A stretch of 64,000 nucleotides of DNA from an uncultured Kordia sp. GTDB taxonomy: Bacteria > Bacteroidota > Bacteroidia > Flavobacteriales > Flavobacteriaceae. The stretch lies in contig NZ_CANLEA010000009.1 in NCBI RefSeq assembly GCF_947489565.1, positions 1 to 64,000 of the forward strand. The letters are read 5' to 3'. The notes beneath the pieces were generated by a model. The model made no database searches and was not told where the DNA came from. It worked only from the letters and a program-made list of their open reading frames with translations. Of this stretch, positions 18,193 to 26,246 are shown in pieces (within the stretch, counting starts at the first letter, position 1; each line of letters starts with the position of its first letter). A program made the translations under genes and the position numbers.

Positions 18193-18489
18193 TTAACAAA
18201 CATGTCTTGTCTCAAAACATCCAGTTCTAGTCACATCTCCTGTTCCGCATTGATCAGACTCAGTTGTTCTAGTTGGCCTAGGACATCCTGTATTATCACA
18301 TGTAACACAAGTATGTTGATTGTCTTTTGTGTTACATGCTAATAATGTTTCACAAGTCAAACCATTTACAGAAATAGGGATTGTATCTACATTAACTAAC
18401 TGTCCTCCATTAATACTTCTCATAGCTTTAAAGGATACAATAGTCGTTTTTTGAAATTGGAGTTTTGAGGTAAATTGTTTTTTCTTCAT
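18193..18489 (-). CDS. GG-leader, Cys-rich RiPP-like precursor peptide (8 Cys)
   Basis: 98 aa from the ATG at 18489 (an ATG two codons upstream at 18495 is equally possible). The N-terminal 29 residues form a Bacteroidota-type leader, Lys-rich and hydrophobic, ending in MRSINGG, the double-glycine site cut by C39-peptidase exporters; the style fits the Bacteroidota GG-leader natural-product precursors, sometimes labelled class I lanthipeptides. The remaining about 69 residues contain eight Cys, many directly after Thr or Gly (HTC, VTC, TGC, TGC), and the last residue is Cys. No modifying enzyme lies in the window, so modification is unproven. It has its own promoter/operator (18517-18578) and terminator, and lies directly downstream of a TPR-AraC regulator gene. 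Confidence 0.65.
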   Translation of the reverse strand: MKKKQFTSKLQFQKTTIVSFKAMRSINGGQLVNVDTIPISVNGLTCETLLACNTKDNQHTCVTCDNTGCPRPTRTTESDQCGTGDVTRTGCFETRHVC

Positions 18490-18516
18490 AATCATTAAGG
18501 TTTCATAAGTTAGCCT

Positions 18517-18578
18517 CAAATATATATCCAGAAAAGGTATTTCTATTAAAATACATCTAGAAATTCATAAATTTCGAG
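18517..18578 (-). promoter_or_regulatory. Promoter with palindromic operator for the 18.2-kb peptide gene
   Basis: The -7 element TATATTTG (minus strand, 18524-18517) is identical to those of the peptide genes at 22.9 and 23.3 kb. Thirty-two bp upstream lies a 22-bp palindrome (18557-18578; 9 of 11 pairs match): arms CTaGAA/TTCgAG around an ATTCATAAAT core. It begins 12 bp after the stop of the TPR-AraC gene. The arms differ from those of the other peptide operators while the core is nearly the same. Confidence 0.55.
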
Positions 18579-18589
18579 CATTACAAAAT

Positions 18590-20398
18590 CTACTCAATAC
18601 CTTGGTTATCAAGGTTTTTTATGTAATACGACGGATACAAGCCTGTTTTATTTTTGAATGCCTTAGAAAACGACTCTGAGCGATTAAAACCAATCTCTCT
18701 TGCAATAGAATCAATGGTATAAGATCTAAATTTCTTATCTTCTTTTAAACGTCTAATCGCATAATTGATTCGTAAATCTGTAATGTATGCTGAAAAAGAT
18801 TTCCCTTTATGTGCATTCACCAATTTTGACAAATAGGAAGTATTGGTCTTGAGTTTTTTTGCCACTTCATTCAAACTACTGTTTTTACTTAAGTACAATT
18901 CTTTGGTTTCAAAATTTTCTAATTTCTTTAACAATCGTGCTTTGGTTTCATCAATAATTTCAACTTCTTTTAAGACTGCTTCCTTTATAGTTTCTTTCTT
19001 AGTAAGGATTTCTGTTGATTGTGCTTTTTCAGCAATTTCTTGCTGTGCAAGTATCATTTTTTCTTTCTCTTCTTCCAGACTTTGCAAGATTGCCGAAAAT
19101 TTTTGCTGGTTATCTTTTTCACGTCTTTTGTATACATAAATTAAACCAACAATAATTAATAATGCTAAAAAGATACTAATATATAAGGTGATTTTTGTTT
19201 TTAATGTTTGTTGCTCAGCTTGATTTAATTCGGTTTTTAAAGATTGTAAATCGTATTCTTTAATAATTTCTATCCCTATTTGATTTTGTTTTTTATCATT
19301 TAAAGCATACACCTCATTAGCTTTTTCAAAATACAGCAAACTCTTTTCAGTATCACCTATTTCCTTGTATGATTTTCCTAGATACTTATACATGTCTTCT
19401 AAGCTGAAAAAATTTGTTTTTTTCTGTTGTTGATTAACAGCTATCTTTTCTAAAATAGCAATCGATTTATTGTATTTTTTTTGATAATAAAGGGTTTTTG
19501 CTATGTTTAAATTTATAAAAGTTAATTGAGAACTTGAGGTTTGGATTGTATTAGCATAGTTCGATGCCTTATTTAACAATTGAAGTGTTTTCTGATATTT
19601 CTTTTGTGCTAAATATATTTCTCCTAAATAATTATACAAATACGCTTTGGCATCTTCATCCATGTACTTATCACTAAGTTCAATACCTATATTTCCATAA
19701 TATTCAGCCTTTGTATAATTTTCTAAACGCATGTATGATTTTGCAAGCGCTATATAGATACTTACCTCTAGTCTTTTGAATCTTTTAGGTTCTTGTTCTT
19801 CTATAATTTTTAGTGTTCCTTCTAATAATTCAACAGCTCCTTTGTAATCCCCTACATCAATTTTTAACAGTGCAATATTGTGAGATATTACCAATTGTCT
19901 CCCTAAATCCTTTACTTCCTTGGCAAATTGTATAGCCTCAAGATAGCTCTCCATAGACTCTCTATATTTTCCATAGTCATAATAGAAATTACCTTTATTA
20001 ATAAAAGTTGTTAATTTCAAATCACTGCTATTTAATTCTTCAGCGATCTCATATAATTTATCTGCATAAATTATTGATCGTTCAAAATCTAATTTATCAT
20101 TATACCAATGTGCTATTGCATAGTTCCCCCAAAACTGTGTCAACAAATCTTCTGACTGCAACATAATATTTTCTATATGTTTCAAACATATACTAACTTT
20201 TAAAGAATCTTGCTGGCATTCTCGTCTAAAGAAAAAAGCAAAATCTTTAGGGGACATTTTCTGAAAAGAAGCTTTAAATTCTTCCGCATTAAATTGAGGA
20301 ACTGTATCTTGAAAAACTGTACTAGATACAACTTTCTGACTGCAGCATAAAAAGAAGACAAATAGTAAAAGGGGAATGCGTTTTTGTAGTAACAACAT
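18590..20398 (-). CDS. TPR-TM-AraC membrane regulator (copy 1)
   Basis: 602 aa. Order: signal peptide (about residues 1-25), periplasmic tetratricopeptide-repeat region (about 50-390; repeats such as NYTKAEYYGNIGIELSD and AYLYNYLGEIYLAQKKYQKT), one TM helix (about 398-420, LYISIFLALLIIVGLIYVY), a coiled linker and a C-terminal AraC-type double helix-turn-helix (about 500-598) with the final SESFSKAFKNKTGLYPSYYIK. This is a one-protein transmembrane regulator: outside signal to TPR, DNA binding inside. It is about 60% identical by eye to the gene at 20511-22247, including the 53-bp leader. It lies directly upstream of a GG-leader peptide gene, which is its most likely target. Confidence 0.88.
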   Translation of the reverse strand: MLLLQKRIPLLLFVFFLCCSQKVVSSTVFQDTVPQFNAEEFKASFQKMSPKDFAFFFRRECQQDSLKVSICLKHIENIMLQSEDLLTQFWGNYAIAHWYNDKLDFERSIIYADKLYEIAEELNSSDLKLTTFINKGNFYYDYGKYRESMESYLEAIQFAKEVKDLGRQLVISHNIALLKIDVGDYKGAVELLEGTLKIIEEQEPKRFKRLEVSIYIALAKSYMRLENYTKAEYYGNIGIELSDKYMDEDAKAYLYNYLGEIYLAQKKYQKTLQLLNKASNYANTIQTSSSQLTFINLNIAKTLYYQKKYNKSIAILEKIAVNQQQKKTNFFSLEDMYKYLGKSYKEIGDTEKSLLYFEKANEVYALNDKKQNQIGIEIIKEYDLQSLKTELNQAEQQTLKTKITLYISIFLALLIIVGLIYVYKRREKDNQQKFSAILQSLEEEKEKMILAQQEIAEKAQSTEILTKKETIKEAVLKEVEIIDETKARLLKKLENFETKELYLSKNSSLNEVAKKLKTNTSYLSKLVNAHKGKSFSAYITDLRINYAIRRLKEDKKFRSYTIDSIAREIGFNRSESFSKAFKNKTGLYPSYYIKNLDNQGIE

Positions 20399-20410
20399 GT
20401 AGGGCTTTAA

Positions 20411-20463
20411 TTTGGTTTTTTAAATTATATATGGTAGGTAGAATGCCAAAAATAATGGTTTTC
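20411..20463 (-). repeat. 53-bp duplicated leader, copy 1
   Basis: The 53 bp upstream of the regulator gene ending at 20398 are identical to 22259-22311 upstream of the paralogous regulator. It contains GGCATTCTACC on the minus strand. The identity shows that the gene was duplicated together with its promoter/leader and that the leader has been kept unchanged while the proteins diverged. Confidence 0.85.
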
Positions 20464-20510
20464 AAACAATCAATGTAATGTTTTCAATAACATTATAAAA
20501 ATTATATTTT

Positions 20511-22247
20511 CTATGTATTGTTGAGTTGTTTTATAAAATACGAAGGATACAATCCCGTTTTAGCTTTAAATGCTTTAGAAAAAGGTTCGGTACTTTTATA
20601 ACCTATTTCTTTTGCTATTGCTTGTATTGTATAGGCTCTAAATTTTTTATCATTTTTTAAACGATGTATTACATATTCTATTCGCAAGTCTCTAATATAA
20701 TTACTAAAGGTTTTATTTTTGAATGTATTGATCGTCTTAGAAAGGTATTTAGGGTTTGTTTTTAATTTAGAAGCTACATGATTTAAACTTGAATCTTTTT
20801 TGAGATACATTTCTTTGATTTCAAAAGCCTTTAGTTTTTCTAGTATTTCTGAAGCTATTTTATCAGAAATATCACTTGTATTATTTTTAGGGACATTGGA
20901 AACAAGTATTTCTTTTTTAGATTCCGTACCAGAAATTAACTTTTCAAAGTTCTTTTTATTTTGTGTTTCCTTATGCTTGTATATAAAGATAAAACTAGTA
21001 ATTAATATAAGTATTAAAGAAAGTGATGCATATAATAAGGTACTTTTATTTTTGGATTTTACCTGTTCATTATCTAATTCTGCTTTGAGTTCTGCTAGGT
21101 CGTATTTTTTGATGATTTCTATCCCAATAGCACTTTGCTGTTTGTCATTCTCAGTATATACTTCATTTACTTTTTCAAAATAAAAGAGACTCTTTTCTGT
21201 ATTACCTATAGCCTTATAAGATTTGCCCAAGTACTTATACATATCTTCTAAACTAAAGAAATTAGTATTTTCCTGTTGCTGGTTAACCTCTATTTTTTCT
21301 AAAATAGCAATCGATTTATGATATTCTTTTTGGTAATAAAATATTTTTGCTCTGTTTAAATTTATAAAAGGTAGTTGAGGACTTGAAGTTTTTATCGTAT
21401 TTGCATAGTTTGATGCTAAATCTAAAAATTGAATAGCCTTTTGATATTTGTGTTGAGCAAGATATATTTCTCCTAAAAAATTATAAAAATATGTTTTTGC
21501 ATCTTCATCTCCATATTCATCACTAAGGTCTATTCCTTTATTTCCAAAGTATTCAGCCTTTGTATAATTTTCTAAGCGCATATATGATTTAGTCAACGCT
21601 ATATAAATACCCACTTCTAGTCCTTTGAACTTCTTTTGCTGCCCTTTCTCTACAATTTCCAGAGTTCCTTCTAATAATTCAACAGCTCCTTTGTTGTCAT
21701 CAACTTCAATTTTTAACAATGCAATATTGTGAGATATTCCTAATTGTCTCCTTAAGTCTTTTAATTCCTTAGCAAGTTTTATAGCCTTAAGATAACTTTC
21801 CATAGATTCCTTATACCTTCCATATTCGTAGTAAAAATTACCTGCATACAAAAGTGCTGTAAGTTTAAAATTATTATTATTTAATTTTTCAGCTATTTCA
21901 TATAGTCTATTAACATAAATTATGGATTGTTGAAAATCTAGTTTATACTTATACCAATGCGCTAAAGAATAATTTCCCCAAAATTGAGTCAATAAATCTT
22001 CAGATTGCAACATATCATTTTCAATAAATGACAAGCTCATGTTTACTCTCAACGAATCTTGTCGATACTGTTGCGTAAATAATCGAGCAAATGTTTTGGG
22101 CTCCATTTTTTGTAAAGAAGTTTTAAATTCTTCCGCATTAAATTGAGTAACTGTATCTTGAAAAACTGTACTAGATACAGCTTTATGACTACAGCATATA
22201 AAGAAGGCAAACAGTAAAAGGGAAATACGTTTTTGCAGAAGCAACAT
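20511..22247 (-). CDS. TPR-TM-AraC membrane regulator (copy 2)
   Basis: 578 aa, same layout as copy 1: signal peptide, periplasmic TPR array (for example SLAHWYKYKLDFQQSIIY, NYTKAEYFGNKGIDLSD), single TM helix (about 395-415, LLYASLSLILILITSFIFIY), linker and C-terminal AraC HTH ending SKAFKAKTGLYPSYFIKQL. The linker is about 25 residues shorter than in copy 1. Unlike the other two regulators, no peptide gene follows it; copy 1 lies 112 bp downstream. It is therefore either an orphan, a regulator of the distant peptides, or has lost its partner gene. Confidence 0.88.
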   Translation of the reverse strand: MLLLQKRISLLLFAFFICCSHKAVSSTVFQDTVTQFNAEEFKTSLQKMEPKTFARLFTQQYRQDSLRVNMSLSFIENDMLQSEDLLTQFWGNYSLAHWYKYKLDFQQSIIYVNRLYEIAEKLNNNNFKLTALLYAGNFYYEYGRYKESMESYLKAIKLAKELKDLRRQLGISHNIALLKIEVDDNKGAVELLEGTLEIVEKGQQKKFKGLEVGIYIALTKSYMRLENYTKAEYFGNKGIDLSDEYGDEDAKTYFYNFLGEIYLAQHKYQKAIQFLDLASNYANTIKTSSPQLPFINLNRAKIFYYQKEYHKSIAILEKIEVNQQQENTNFFSLEDMYKYLGKSYKAIGNTEKSLFYFEKVNEVYTENDKQQSAIGIEIIKKYDLAELKAELDNEQVKSKNKSTLLYASLSLILILITSFIFIYKHKETQNKKNFEKLISGTESKKEILVSNVPKNNTSDISDKIASEILEKLKAFEIKEMYLKKDSSLNHVASKLKTNPKYLSKTINTFKNKTFSNYIRDLRIEYVIHRLKNDKKFRAYTIQAIAKEIGYKSTEPFSKAFKAKTGLYPSYFIKQLNNT

Positions 22248-22258
22248 GCAGTACTTTG

Positions 22259-22311
22259 TTTGGTTTTTTAAATTATATATGGTAGGTAGAATGCCAAAAA
22301 TAATGGTTTTC
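22259..22311 (-). repeat. 53-bp duplicated leader, copy 2
   Basis: Identical to 20411-20463. Placed 12 bp upstream of the regulator ATG at 22247, as in copy 1. Sequence upstream of 22312 is unrelated between the two copies, so the duplication boundary is at 22311/22312. Confidence 0.85.
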
Positions 22312-22433
22312 CTTGTAACAACGATAGTATCTGCAATGCTAATTTAATTTATGACTACAGAATAGAATGTTGATAAGAGTATTTTTTTATACTACTAACA
22401 CCGTAAATAATTTGTATAGAAAAGTTTATAAAA

Positions 22434-22465
22434 AAAACTCCTAAGGAAATTTTCTTAAGAGTTTT
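22434..22465 (-). terminator. Terminator of the GG-peptide transcript
   Basis: AAAACTCCTAAG and CTTAAGAGTTTT form a 12-bp stem with one mismatch and an 8-nt loop. On the minus strand it is followed by a run of T. It lies 56 bp after the last peptide gene and upstream of the regulator at 22247. Confidence 0.8.
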
Positions 22466-22520
22466 AAATTTTTAGAGGAATCGTTAATATGAAGTTATAC
22501 TTCAAATATTATTGACATGA

Positions 22521-22709
22521 TTAACATCTTTCAATACTGTCGGTAGCTGTTAAAAAAGTTTTGCATTCATCATCATCTGTTTGGGTACAAATAGTTGAGT
22601 ATGCACAAGGCAAATCGAATGATGTTACTGGATCGCCTCCTTTTATATCATTCAATTTAGAGATGCTTACTTTTTTAATTTCTAATCCTACTGTTCTCTT
22701 TTTTTTCAT
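22521..22709 (-). CDS. GG-leader RiPP-like precursor peptide A
   Basis: 62 aa. Leader MKKKRTVGLEIKKVSISKLN followed by DIKGG; core of 37 residues with Cys in LPC, TIC, DEC and at the C-terminus, and the shared stretch TFLTATDSIE before the last Cys. The family resemblance is to Bacteroidota GG-leader natural-product precursors (often annotated class I lanthipeptide). It follows peptide B after 34 bp with no promoter of its own, so both are on one transcript. Ser/Thr and Cys content would allow thioether rings, but no LanB/LanC or radical-SAM enzyme is within the window. Confidence 0.75.
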   Translation of the reverse strand: MKKKRTVGLEIKKVSISKLNDIKGGDPVTSFDLPCAYSTICTQTDDDECKTFLTATDSIERC

Positions 22710-22743
22710 AATACTTTTTTTAAAAATTATTGTTTTTTTTTGA

Positions 22744-22929
22744 TTAGCATTTTTCGATACTATCCGTTGCTGTTAAAAAAGTTTGACACAAGTCTTCATC
22801 CAGTTTTGAGCAAATCATCGTGACAACACAAGGCAAATCAAATGATGTTCTTGGATTTCCTCCTTGTATATCTCTAAGTTTAGAAACACATACTTTCTTA
22901 AGAACTAATCCTACTTTTTTCTTTTTCAT
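22744..22929 (-). CDS. GG-leader RiPP-like precursor peptide B
   Basis: 61 aa, paralogous to the flanking peptides. Leader ends DIQGG at residue 24; the core shares TSFDLPC, a second Cys after about six residues, a third Cys and TFLTATDSIEKC at the end. It differs from the others by an extra Cys in the leader (VCVSK). It has its own promoter with the palindromic operator (22955-23020) and leads the two-gene transcript B-A. Confidence 0.75.
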   Translation of the reverse strand: MKKKKVGLVLKKVCVSKLRDIQGGNPRTSFDLPCVVTMICSKLDEDLCQTFLTATDSIEKC

Positions 22930-22954
22930 ATGTTATTTTGATTTTATGTTCCCT

Positions 22955-23020
22955 CAAATATAAATACAAAATGAAGTTCGGTAGAATGCTTTTTTGTCGT
23001 CATTTATAAATCACGACAAA
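22955..23020 (-). promoter_or_regulatory. Promoter with long palindromic operator for peptides B and A
   Basis: The minus-strand -7 TATATTTG (22962-22955) lies 25 bp from the peptide B ATG. Exactly 33 bp upstream of it begins a palindrome: TTTGTCGT (22993-23000), one base, ATTTATAAAT (23002-23011), one base, ACGACAAA (23013-23020). All bases pair except the two single spacers. Spacing is identical to the peptide C promoter. Confidence 0.7.
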
Positions 23021-23071
23021 CTCCATGTTTTTAATCGTTGGATTTGAATTATTTTTACAAAATGAAAAGCA

Positions 23072-23257
23072 CTAGCATCTTTCAATACTGTCTGACGCCG
23101 TTAAGAAGGTTTTGCAATTAACTCCAGCTATGGAACAATATTCAGTGTATATACATGGTAAGTCAACTGACATTACTGGATCGCCTCCTTTAACACTATT
23201 AAGTTTTGAAATGCTTACTTTTTTAATTTCTAGACTTAGGTTTGTTTTTTTCTTCAT
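23072..23257 (-). CDS. GG-leader RiPP-like precursor peptide C
   Basis: 61 aa. Leader MKKKTNLSLEIKKVSISKLN followed by SVKGG; core with SVDLPC, YC, NC and the conserved TFLTASDSIERC ending. The four core Cys and the C-terminal block are the same as in peptides A and B, while the middle (IYTEYCSIAGVN) varies, a pattern usual for families of secreted peptides. It sits between its regulator-proximal promoter (23286-23349) and the promoter of peptide B. Confidence 0.75.
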   Translation of the reverse strand: MKKKTNLSLEIKKVSISKLNSVKGGDPVMSVDLPCIYTEYCSIAGVNCKTFLTASDSIERC

Positions 23258-23285
23258 AATATTTTTTGTTTCGTTTATGTAACAT

Positions 23286-23349
23286 CAAATATAACTAGAA
23301 AACAAAGTTTGACTTTAAAAGAGCTAGTCGTGATTTATAAATAACGACT
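23286..23349 (-). promoter_or_regulatory. Promoter with palindromic operator for peptide C
   Basis: The -7 TATATTTG (minus strand, 23293-23286) is 28 bp from the ATG. Exactly 33 bp upstream starts the palindrome AGTCGT (23326-23331), one base, ATTTATAAAT (23333-23342), one base, ACGACT (23344-23349). It begins 17 bp after the stop of the TPR-AraC gene. It lacks a U-tract for termination, and the same spacing as at 22955-23020 favours an operator. Confidence 0.7.
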
Positions 23350-23365
23350 GATTCAATTTTATAAC

Positions 23366-25132
23366 CTATTGTTTTTCAAGCTCTTTAATGAAATACGAAG
23401 GATACAACCCTGTTTTCACCTTAAAAGCTTTGGAGAAAGATTCGGAACGCTTGAACCCAATTTCTTGTGCAATAGCTCCAATGGTAAATGATCTAAATCT
23501 ACGATCTACGGACAGTCTTTCGATGGCATAATCTACTCGCAAATCCGTAATATAAGCTGTAAATGATTTTTGTTTGTGTGTATTAATTACTTTAGATAAG
23601 TATGTAGTGTTTGTCTGAATCTTTTTAGCAACTTCGACCAAAGTACTTTCTTGACTTAAGAATAATTCTTTGGCTTCAAACTCGTCTAAATTTTTGAGAA
23701 TTTCTGCTGTTTTATCATCAATTTCCAGCGTTTCTGTTGTGGTTGCGGGAGCTTTTTTAGTTGTGGCCGTAGCTGTTTTAGTATTTTCCGGATGCTTTTC
23801 TTGTTCACGCTTTTCTTTCAATTCAGCCATCAAATTATCAAACAGCACTTTATTTTTTCGTTGTTGTTTTTTGTAATATACAATCAAACCTAAAATTATA
23901 ATGACTAGAATTCCTATTCCAATTATATAAAAATATTTAGTGCGTTGTGATTCTTTTTCTAAATCGTCAATTTGTTCTTTTAAATTCCCTAATGCTTCTT
24001 GCGTAATGCGTGAATTTAAAATGGCACGTATTTTATCATTTCTCTCATCAATTTCATGAGATTTTTTATAGTATTTAGAACTTTTTTCAATTTCGCCAAT
24101 AGCAGAATATGAATCTGCCAAACCTATGTAGATACCTTGAATACTTAAATAATCAACATCATCTGCTATTAATAGTTGTTCTCCTTCAAGAAATTCTTTT
24201 ACAGCGAGTTCATGTTTGTTTTGAGCAGCATAATTCCTCCCGATATACAATTTTAAAAATATATCTAATGCTCTGTTCCCACCAGCTTTGGCAATCAATT
24301 CTTTAACCTTTCCAAAAAGTTTCTCTGCTTTTTCGTGATTTCCATTCTCGGATTCAATTTCACCTAAAAATGTATTGAAATATGCTTGGAATACTAGATT
24401 TTTTTGTGCTAGACTCATTGCATATCCTTTTTCTACATAGTTTCTAGCTTCCTTATGTCTATCTAAATCAATATACGCTTTAGACATATTAAGATAGATT
24501 GTCATTATTTTGCTTTTTAAACTTTCATCATTTGAAGCTTCTATTTGGCGCAAGTTTTCATGAAATAAATCTAAAGCACCTATATCATCTTTCACTTGAA
24601 GCTGAATAAGTGCAATATTATTTTTCATTTCTATCTGCCATTTCTGTGAATTCTCTTCTTTGGCTAATTCGTAAGCTTTCAAAAAACTTTCTAATGCAGG
24701 TACATTTTTCCCTTTATAAAATAGATATCCACCTTTTTTCTTGTAAGCTTCATATAACAATACATTATTCTTTTGTTGCATTGCATATTCAATTCCATGA
24801 TCTAAACTTTGTACCGATGATTTTAAGTTTCCGATTTTATTCTGCCAACTCGCTATGGTAATGTATGCTTCGGCTACAACATTTTTATCTTTTGCTGTTG
24901 TGTAGTTGCTTTGCAAATAATTAATCACCGTAGCAGCTTTTGTTGAATCTGACCTTATATTGTCATAATATTTATCTACAACAGCTTCAAAAGGCATCTT
25001 TTTCAATGAGTCTTGAAAAACATTTACAGCTGTATCCATCTGATTTTGAGAAAGTACCGAAGTTGTAAAACAATAGATGCAAAAGCACGTTATGAAAGTG
25101 CTCCATTGTTTGAAACGAAATTTTGTTATCAT
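23366..25132 (-). CDS. TPR-TM-AraC membrane regulator (copy 3)
   Basis: 588 aa, more diverged from copies 1 and 2. Signal peptide (about residues 1-28), periplasmic TPR array (about 60-380), TM helix (about 392-412, YFYIIGIGILVIIILGLIVYY), a Thr/Ala-rich linker (TKTATATTKKAPATTTE) and a C-terminal AraC HTH ending SESFSKAFKVKTGLYPSYFIKEL. It stands immediately upstream of the peptide genes C, B and A, whose two operators share the same palindrome, and is the best candidate to bind it. A TACTTTTG -7-like element lies upstream of its start. Whether it is an activator or repressor cannot be told. Confidence 0.88.
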   Translation of the reverse strand: MITKFRFKQWSTFITCFCIYCFTTSVLSQNQMDTAVNVFQDSLKKMPFEAVVDKYYDNIRSDSTKAATVINYLQSNYTTAKDKNVVAEAYITIASWQNKIGNLKSSVQSLDHGIEYAMQQKNNVLLYEAYKKKGGYLFYKGKNVPALESFLKAYELAKEENSQKWQIEMKNNIALIQLQVKDDIGALDLFHENLRQIEASNDESLKSKIMTIYLNMSKAYIDLDRHKEARNYVEKGYAMSLAQKNLVFQAYFNTFLGEIESENGNHEKAEKLFGKVKELIAKAGGNRALDIFLKLYIGRNYAAQNKHELAVKEFLEGEQLLIADDVDYLSIQGIYIGLADSYSAIGEIEKSSKYYKKSHEIDERNDKIRAILNSRITQEALGNLKEQIDDLEKESQRTKYFYIIGIGILVIIILGLIVYYKKQQRKNKVLFDNLMAELKEKREQEKHPENTKTATATTKKAPATTTETLEIDDKTAEILKNLDEFEAKELFLSQESTLVEVAKKIQTNTTYLSKVINTHKQKSFTAYITDLRVDYAIERLSVDRRFRSFTIGAIAQEIGFKRSESFSKAFKVKTGLYPSYFIKELEKQ

Positions 25133-25271
25133 GTTTGGTTAGTGATTGTCATTAGTGGGAATACTCAAAAGTAAAAAAATTAATGGCATATTGGTATAAT
25201 CATTGTAATAATTCTGTAACAAGTACTATAACTATGATACCTATTTTATAACTTTTTAAACTCCCATCGCA

Positions 25272-26246
25272 TTGAAAACGTATTGTATTATATTTTTATT
25301 TTTTGTGTGTAATTATTTTGCATCTGCGCAAGATTATACATCTGTTGATAAGGTAGTCGCAACATATCCTTCAACATTTCAATCTGTTGAAGAGTTTGCC
25401 AAACGCATTGAAAAAGATTTTACTACTGATGCGGATAAAGTCCGTGCTGCCTATTATTGGATTTCCAATACCATAACCTATAATCACAAAGGTTTGCGTA
25501 CTGGTAGAGATCCTTATCCTAAAATTGTGATTCGAGATGCGGTGAGTCAGGAAGACTTCGAATATAAATACAATAAAAGGTATGCTGCCTATGTGTTACA
25601 ATACAAAACAGCAGTATGCGAAGGCTATTCGCAATTATTATTTTTCACCTGTGAATATATGAACATTAAAGCCAAAGTGATTGAAGGAAATGCCATGACA
25701 GATTTACGTGATATTGGGAAAATTCCACATGATACCGATCATGCTTGGAATGCCGTTTTTTTTAATGAGAAATGGAATTTGATTGATGCCACTTGGTCTA
25801 CAGGAAATGAAGAAGAAAACCCGAATGCGTTTGATTTTACCGATTCTTATTTTTGTATCGCTCCTGAAAAATTGATCCTAAGTCATTTTCCTAAAAATCC
25901 TAAATGGCAGTTGTTAAAAGAGCCGAAAAGTAAAAAAGAGTTTTACAATCAGCCTATTATTTATGAAGAGTTTTTGAGAGCAAATGCTATGCTAGCTCCT
26001 AAGATGAAAGGAACTATCAGAGCAAAAATAAACGATTCTATTACTTTGCGTTTTCAACAGATTGACACGACAAAGTCATATTTTTATGCGTTTTCTAAAG
26101 ATCAATATTCAACCAAAGTAAAAATCGAAAAAGATAAAGGCGGTTTTATTTTAAAAATTCCATTTAAAGGCACAAAAAGAGATCAATTAGAAATATTTAG
26201 AAATACTAAAGGCATACTTGCTTTTCGTATCATTCCTACGCGTTAA
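25272..26246 (+). CDS. Secreted transglutaminase-like protein
   Basis: 324 aa. Signal peptide KTYCIIFLFFVCNYFASA after a TTG start; no better start is present. A transglutaminase-like/papain-fold domain carries the triad Cys116 (TAVCEGYSQ), His157 (DTDHAWN) and Asp172 (LIDATW). Members of this family act as proteases or peptide cross-linkers in the periplasm or outside. The C-terminal about 100 residues form an extra beta-rich domain. It is convergent with the histidine kinase gene with no gap between the stops, and 139 bp separate it from the divergent regulator gene. Confidence 0.82.
   Translation: MKTYCIIFLFFVCNYFASAQDYTSVDKVVATYPSTFQSVEEFAKRIEKDFTTDADKVRAAYYWISNTITYNHKGLRTGRDPYPKIVIRDAVSQEDFEYKYNKRYAAYVLQYKTAVCEGYSQLLFFTCEYMNIKAKVIEGNAMTDLRDIGKIPHDTDHAWNAVFFNEKWNLIDATWSTGNEEENPNAFDFTDSYFCIAPEKLILSHFPKNPKWQLLKEPKSKKEFYNQPIIYEEFLRANAMLAPKMKGTIRAKINDSITLRFQQIDTTKSYFYAFSKDQYSTKVKIEKDKGGFILKIPFKGTKRDQLEIFRNTKGILAFRIIPTR

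Noticed and set aside
20476-20495. Palindrome TAATGTT-N6-AACATTA after regulator copy 2 as a third peptide-type operator
   Set aside because: It has no ATTTATAAAT core, no TATATTTG at the right distance and no peptide gene; at best a decayed site.
22993-23349. Peptide-region palindromes as rho-independent terminators
   Set aside because: No T-tract follows on the minus strand, and two copies keep an exact distance to a -7 element, which fits operators.
18193-25132. Complete lanthipeptide biosynthetic cluster
   Set aside because: Precursor-like genes only; no LanB, LanC, LanM, radical-SAM or exporter gene in the window.
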